In this document: one piece after another, positions 60,480 to 64,000 of the stretch | How the letters are laid out: every line of letters begins with the position of its first letter | How positions within the stretch are numbered: position 1 is the first letter of the stretch | Assembly (NCBI RefSeq): GCF_022539665.2 | Contig: NC_081337.1 | Span: 4,316,679-4,380,678 of the forward strand | DNA: 64,000 nucleotides | DNA from: Daphnia carinata | Lineage: Eukaryota; Arthropoda; Branchiopoda; Diplostraca; Daphniidae | Direction of reading: 5' to 3' | Translations under genes and position numbers: made by a program | Notes under the pieces: generated by a model | Database searches by the model: none | Told to the model about the DNA's origin: nothing | The model's input: only the letters and a program-made list of their open reading frames with translations

Positions 60480-63400
60480 CTGTAGGAAAATAAGCAACAC
60501 ATTGAGTGACGTGAGTTGTTAAAACAAACAAAAGAATCACACTTAATTAATATTACACATATTCAATAGCGTATTTTTTGTTTCATTAATGTGTGCAAAT
60601 ACCGAGCAGGTGTCAAACTGTTAATCACGTTCAACTAATTGCATTGCGGCAAACACTTATGTTGCATACGTAATACAAAAAGCTCGCCACGTTAGACATA
60701 TGAACGTAGATTAGGTCATCACCATACGTCGTACGTGAATGCTGTAACGCACTGTGTGTTACAGTGGAACGGACGGGATTAGCATCATCTGGTTTTACCG
60801 TTTAAAACGCATGTAAGCAAGTACGGTAGTTTACTTGCACAGTAAACTATGTTCAATAGCAGTTCCATGAACGGCTGACACTTGTGAGTGCGCTGTTCGC
60901 GAAAACGCCGTCCATGGCTCATTTAAGCGCTCACGCAGCGTGAAAGCTGAAATCATGCAGTTCTTTTTTTTTTTTTTTCTTTTGTTCTGTTCTCCGTGTC
61001 CAAGAATAATCTGAGTGATTCCAGGACACATATTTAAGAAGGTTAGACAAAAAATTTAAATTTTTTAAAATTAATAATAAAAAAAATGCAGCAAGAATGC
61101 GTGGCAAAACGACGATAACTAATCGTTTTCTATTTGCCACTAGAGTTAAATAGCAAATGTAAATACATTTTATTTTTAATGATCGAATGCGTTAGAGCGG
61201 CCGTGCATTATACCGCCCCATTGTTCTCTTATACGTATTAATTTTAAGTTTATAATGATAGTTGTTATATGCACACTGAACCAACAAGTTCATTCGAAAC
61301 GGACGAACAAACATCACGAGACGCATCAAGTAGCAGCAAAGCCTGGTAGGCTATGTGGCAGCGTGACAGATTGACATCAATTACGTGATATACTGTATAA
61401 TCATTATGCAAGATATAGACGACTACAGGTGGCTGCTAGAACGTTACAATGAAACGCGCTGTGAGTCTGGTTTTCAGCGCTATATACCGGACTTAACAAC
61501 CATCCGTTGAAAGGAGCATCATCGATACAAACACCTCAGTTTTATTTTGAGGTTCGGTTAATTTGTCGATTTCCAATGCATACCACATGAAAGAAGGTGC
61601 TCATTCAATTAATCATGTAAAAAAAAAGCTCATTTGAAAAGCTAGAGCAGCGCGTTTAGGTACCGTCGATGTGGCGGATGTTTTTAGTTAGGTTAGTTTA
61701 CAGGATTCCTGGTTAACATAAAACCTACGTAGAACGTAAAGCCTTTGTTGTTGCGAATACGTAAACTATTTTGTTTTTTTGGTTTTGGTTTCTGTTTTTG
61801 CTTTGTTTTTCGTTACATTTTGTTTTTGGTTTTCATGGCAATACGGAAAGCAAAATTCACAGAGGCAAGTTTCCTGATTGGGGTGCCAACGTAACCCTGG
61901 CCACCATTCAGAAATTAACCAATTTTGTTATAGAACCAATGAATTAGGTGCAGACACAGTGGCGATTATTTTGTTGTTGTTGCATATTATACACATGAAT
62001 ATTTAAAGCAAAAGCTGGAAGACACCAGAAGAGTTTGATTTTTCAAATGTTATCACGGTGTTCAAAGAAGAACGATAAACAAAAAACAACAACAGAAACA
62101 CAAAGGGAAGGTCTGCGACTAGGACGTAGAACATCGTCATTTTCGGATGCGCTGGGAAGCTTGGCTTGCTTTATGTTTCAAGTCTTTTTTTTTTTTTTTT
62201 GTACGCTTGCATTTGGTTTTGTTTTTGTTTACGGGTATAATACCTTCCCTAGTCTGGACTGAATGTCGTTGACGGGTTTGAACATCATCGACGATGAGGT
62301 TTGGTGATCCTCGCTACCAGTGCTGCTTGTCATGGCATCCGACACCAAAGTGTCCGACATGTACAAGTTATACTGAAATTTGAAGAAAGAAAATCCCAAA
62401 GTGGAAACTGTTTTTTTTTCTTTTAAATCTAAATTTTCATTCGTTCTTTTCGAAACGTGGAAGTTTTCGTTTCCGCCTATTTTTTTTCCACTCGTTCATT
62501 TTTATGTTTTTGTCCCATTAGATGAACAGACTATTAACCAAACAGCAATTATGTCGAGGATTAGAACCCGTGGCATCGAACCGCGTCATTCAACAGATTT
62601 TTGCTGAATAGAATTTTTTCGACAAAGTTAAATAAAAATCTAAAGTAGCTATGTGCGCTAGGATGGTATGTAAACAACTAATATGAAGTATAAAAGAAAG
62701 ATTGGAAAAACAAGCAATAACCTTGTTGGCGCATTCGAAGCAAGTGCTGACCACTTTTGAGACGCAATTCATGCAGTTCTTGGTCTCTTGAATGACGGCG
62801 TCGACTTTGGTGAACGTCGCTGCCTTGCCCACCGTTGGGTTTTTAACGGTGAATTGCAATTGCTGGACGTAGGTGGGAATTTGATCGACGTAGTCCAACA
62901 ATTCTTTCTTCAACGTTCCAGCCGGCACCTGTCAAACAATATTGAAATACAAGCTATTTTTATTCGTGGTTTCTTTCTGCTTCACCAGCTTTCATTGCAA
63001 TTGTTTTTTTTAACTTATTCATGTTTTAAATGAAAAAAAAAAGATAAACGTATGTACCTGATAACAGAATTGCCTGACGACTTTGTACAGTCGATTGGCT
63101 TCTTCAGCGAAATATTCTGCTTGAGTGAAGAGGTCCTGTGTTGTTTTAAGCGTGCCCTCGCCACGTGTGAACTGGTACATGCTAAAGGCCATTGAAGACA
63201 TGTTCTTCGCTCTTTTCACGATGTCATTGTTCTCGTCGAGGCCGCCATTAGTGGGACTTACTGGCACGCCCGGTCCACTGCTGCTGACCGCTTCGTTGCC
63301 AACGCCACCAACCATCCCTTGATTGGCCACCCCAACAGCTGATTCCCTATCAATCCCTCTTGCAGACGCAAGTTGTTGTTGAGCGGCATTCTGAGCCTCC

Positions 63401-64000
63401 GTCCATCTGTCCGTTTCAGCGTCCATCTCGCTCGTGATGAGCTTCATCTCCAGACCAGCTTTGGCTATTTTCGCTTGCTCCTGTTTTTTTCAACATTTAT
63501 TGTTATAGTAAAACAATGATTTTATGATTCAAAACAATGATTCAACGGGCTTACCTCAGAGTCGAGTTTGCCCGGCTTCAGTGGTTTACTAGTGGTCCCA
63601 TGTTTCTATGCAATAAAGGTTAAAAAAAAGAAATACAATAACTGTACTATACTGGGATATTATTGCATTTGCAAGCGGTGCCTTTATGACAGGCTCAATA
63701 TAAATGTTATACGAAAATGAAATGATGGAATTCCAAAACATATAAAATATCCTCACGCCCGGTCGCGGAAGGGACATGTAGACGTGCTTCTCTGCCGCGC
63801 GTCCTTGCAGCAGCTCCGATACTTCTTTGGCCAGATTGGTGACGTCATTGAGCAGCGCCTGCCAGCAATCGGAGAAGACTGCGCAGGGGCACGTTAAAAT
63901 GAAACCATAGCAAAACATTGCACCGAGCGTGTTGAGCCACAGCAGTAGAGTGGTAATCATGTAAAAAAACAAATAGAATGGTGAAGTGTTAATTAGAATA
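60342..64000 (-). CDS. CTNNAL1: alpha-catulin, 3' part (5' end beyond the window)
   Basis: Minus-strand exons encode the C-terminal third of an alpha-catenin/vinculin-family protein. 63757-63878 has LNDVTNLAKEVSELLQGRAA and KHVYMSLPRPG. About 63557-63606 has KHGTTSKPLKPGKLDSE. 63058-63480 has EMDAETDRWTEAQNAA, a Gly/Ser insert, then MYQFTRGEGTLKTTQDLFTQ. 62722-62928 has LLDYVDQIPTYVQQLQFTVK and CMNCVSKVVSTCFECANK. 62244-62372 and 60342-60479 are 3' exons. FTRGEGxLKTxQDL is the catulin version of the alpha-catenin FTRGKGPLKTTMDV block. Catulin is a cytoskeletal scaffold linked to Rho signalling, dystrophin-complex and BK-channel localisation (family knowledge). All exons listed join in phase 0 where checked. 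Confidence 0.9.
62244..62372 (-). other. alternative or cassette exon of alpha-catulin (YNLYM type)
   Basis: Acceptor TTTCAG, then YNLYMSDTLVSDAMTSSTGS ... DIQSRLGK. A donor (AAG|GTATTA) at 62243-62242 is in phase 0, so it could splice to 60479. If unspliced it stops after VLYP at TAA 62231-62229. Confidence 0.7.

Noticed and set aside
60287-60522. Plus-strand proline/histidine-rich ORFs
   Set aside because: They are antisense shadows of the Gly/Asp-rich terminal exon of alpha-catulin.

Overview
The window is eukaryotic and most likely from an arthropod. A branchiopod crustacean of the Daphnia type fits best: genes are split by very short GT-AG introns (about 55-80 bp), the recognisable genes are animal housekeeping and signalling genes (CCDC51/MITOK, transformer-2, ALDH4A1, DHCR24, MTHFD1, alpha-catulin), and the large mobile elements are BEL/Pao LTR retrotransposons. 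The species itself cannot be proved from the sequence.

The left three quarters (about 811-46122) is a recently rearranged, transposon-rich region built from two near-identical pairs of blocks. Block C (copies 811-12016 and 43848-46122) carries the CCDC51 gene. Block D (copies 14487-32198 and 35086-43843) carries a promoter-like module, a small membrane-protein ORF, an ALDH4A1 pseudogene and an unrecognised multi-exon gene. With transposons removed, the copies match in length to within 1 bp (C 2276/2275 bp; D 8292/8291 bp). Between them lie a partial, broken transformer-2 copy and a 0.83-kb inverted repeat.

The transposons entered single copies after duplication (or differ between haplotypes), so the sister copies act as empty-site references. 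A minus-strand BEL element (2592-11516, 1179-bp LTRs, tRNA-Tyr-type primer site) split an exon of CCDC51 copy 1. A plus-strand BEL/Pao element (17153-26567, 538/540-bp LTRs, tRNA-Gly-type primer site) entered D copy 1. A probable 463-bp solo LTR entered the ALDH4A1 pseudogene of D copy 2. A 1147-bp TA-flanked inverted-repeat element split an exon of the tra2 copy. Both retrotransposons carry a long ORF without any methionine between the 5' LTR and gag.

The right quarter (45218-64000) looks like ordinary single-copy chromosome: intact CCDC51 (+), DHCR24-like sterol reductase (-), MTHFD1 C1-THF synthase (+, divergent from DHCR24), a transmembrane receptor-like protein (-), and the 3' part of alpha-catulin (-), which runs off the right edge and shows a possible alternative or cassette 3' exon. 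DHCR24 and MTHFD1 share a 1.75-kb divergent intergenic region. No tRNA, rRNA, CRISPR or prokaryotic feature was seen.
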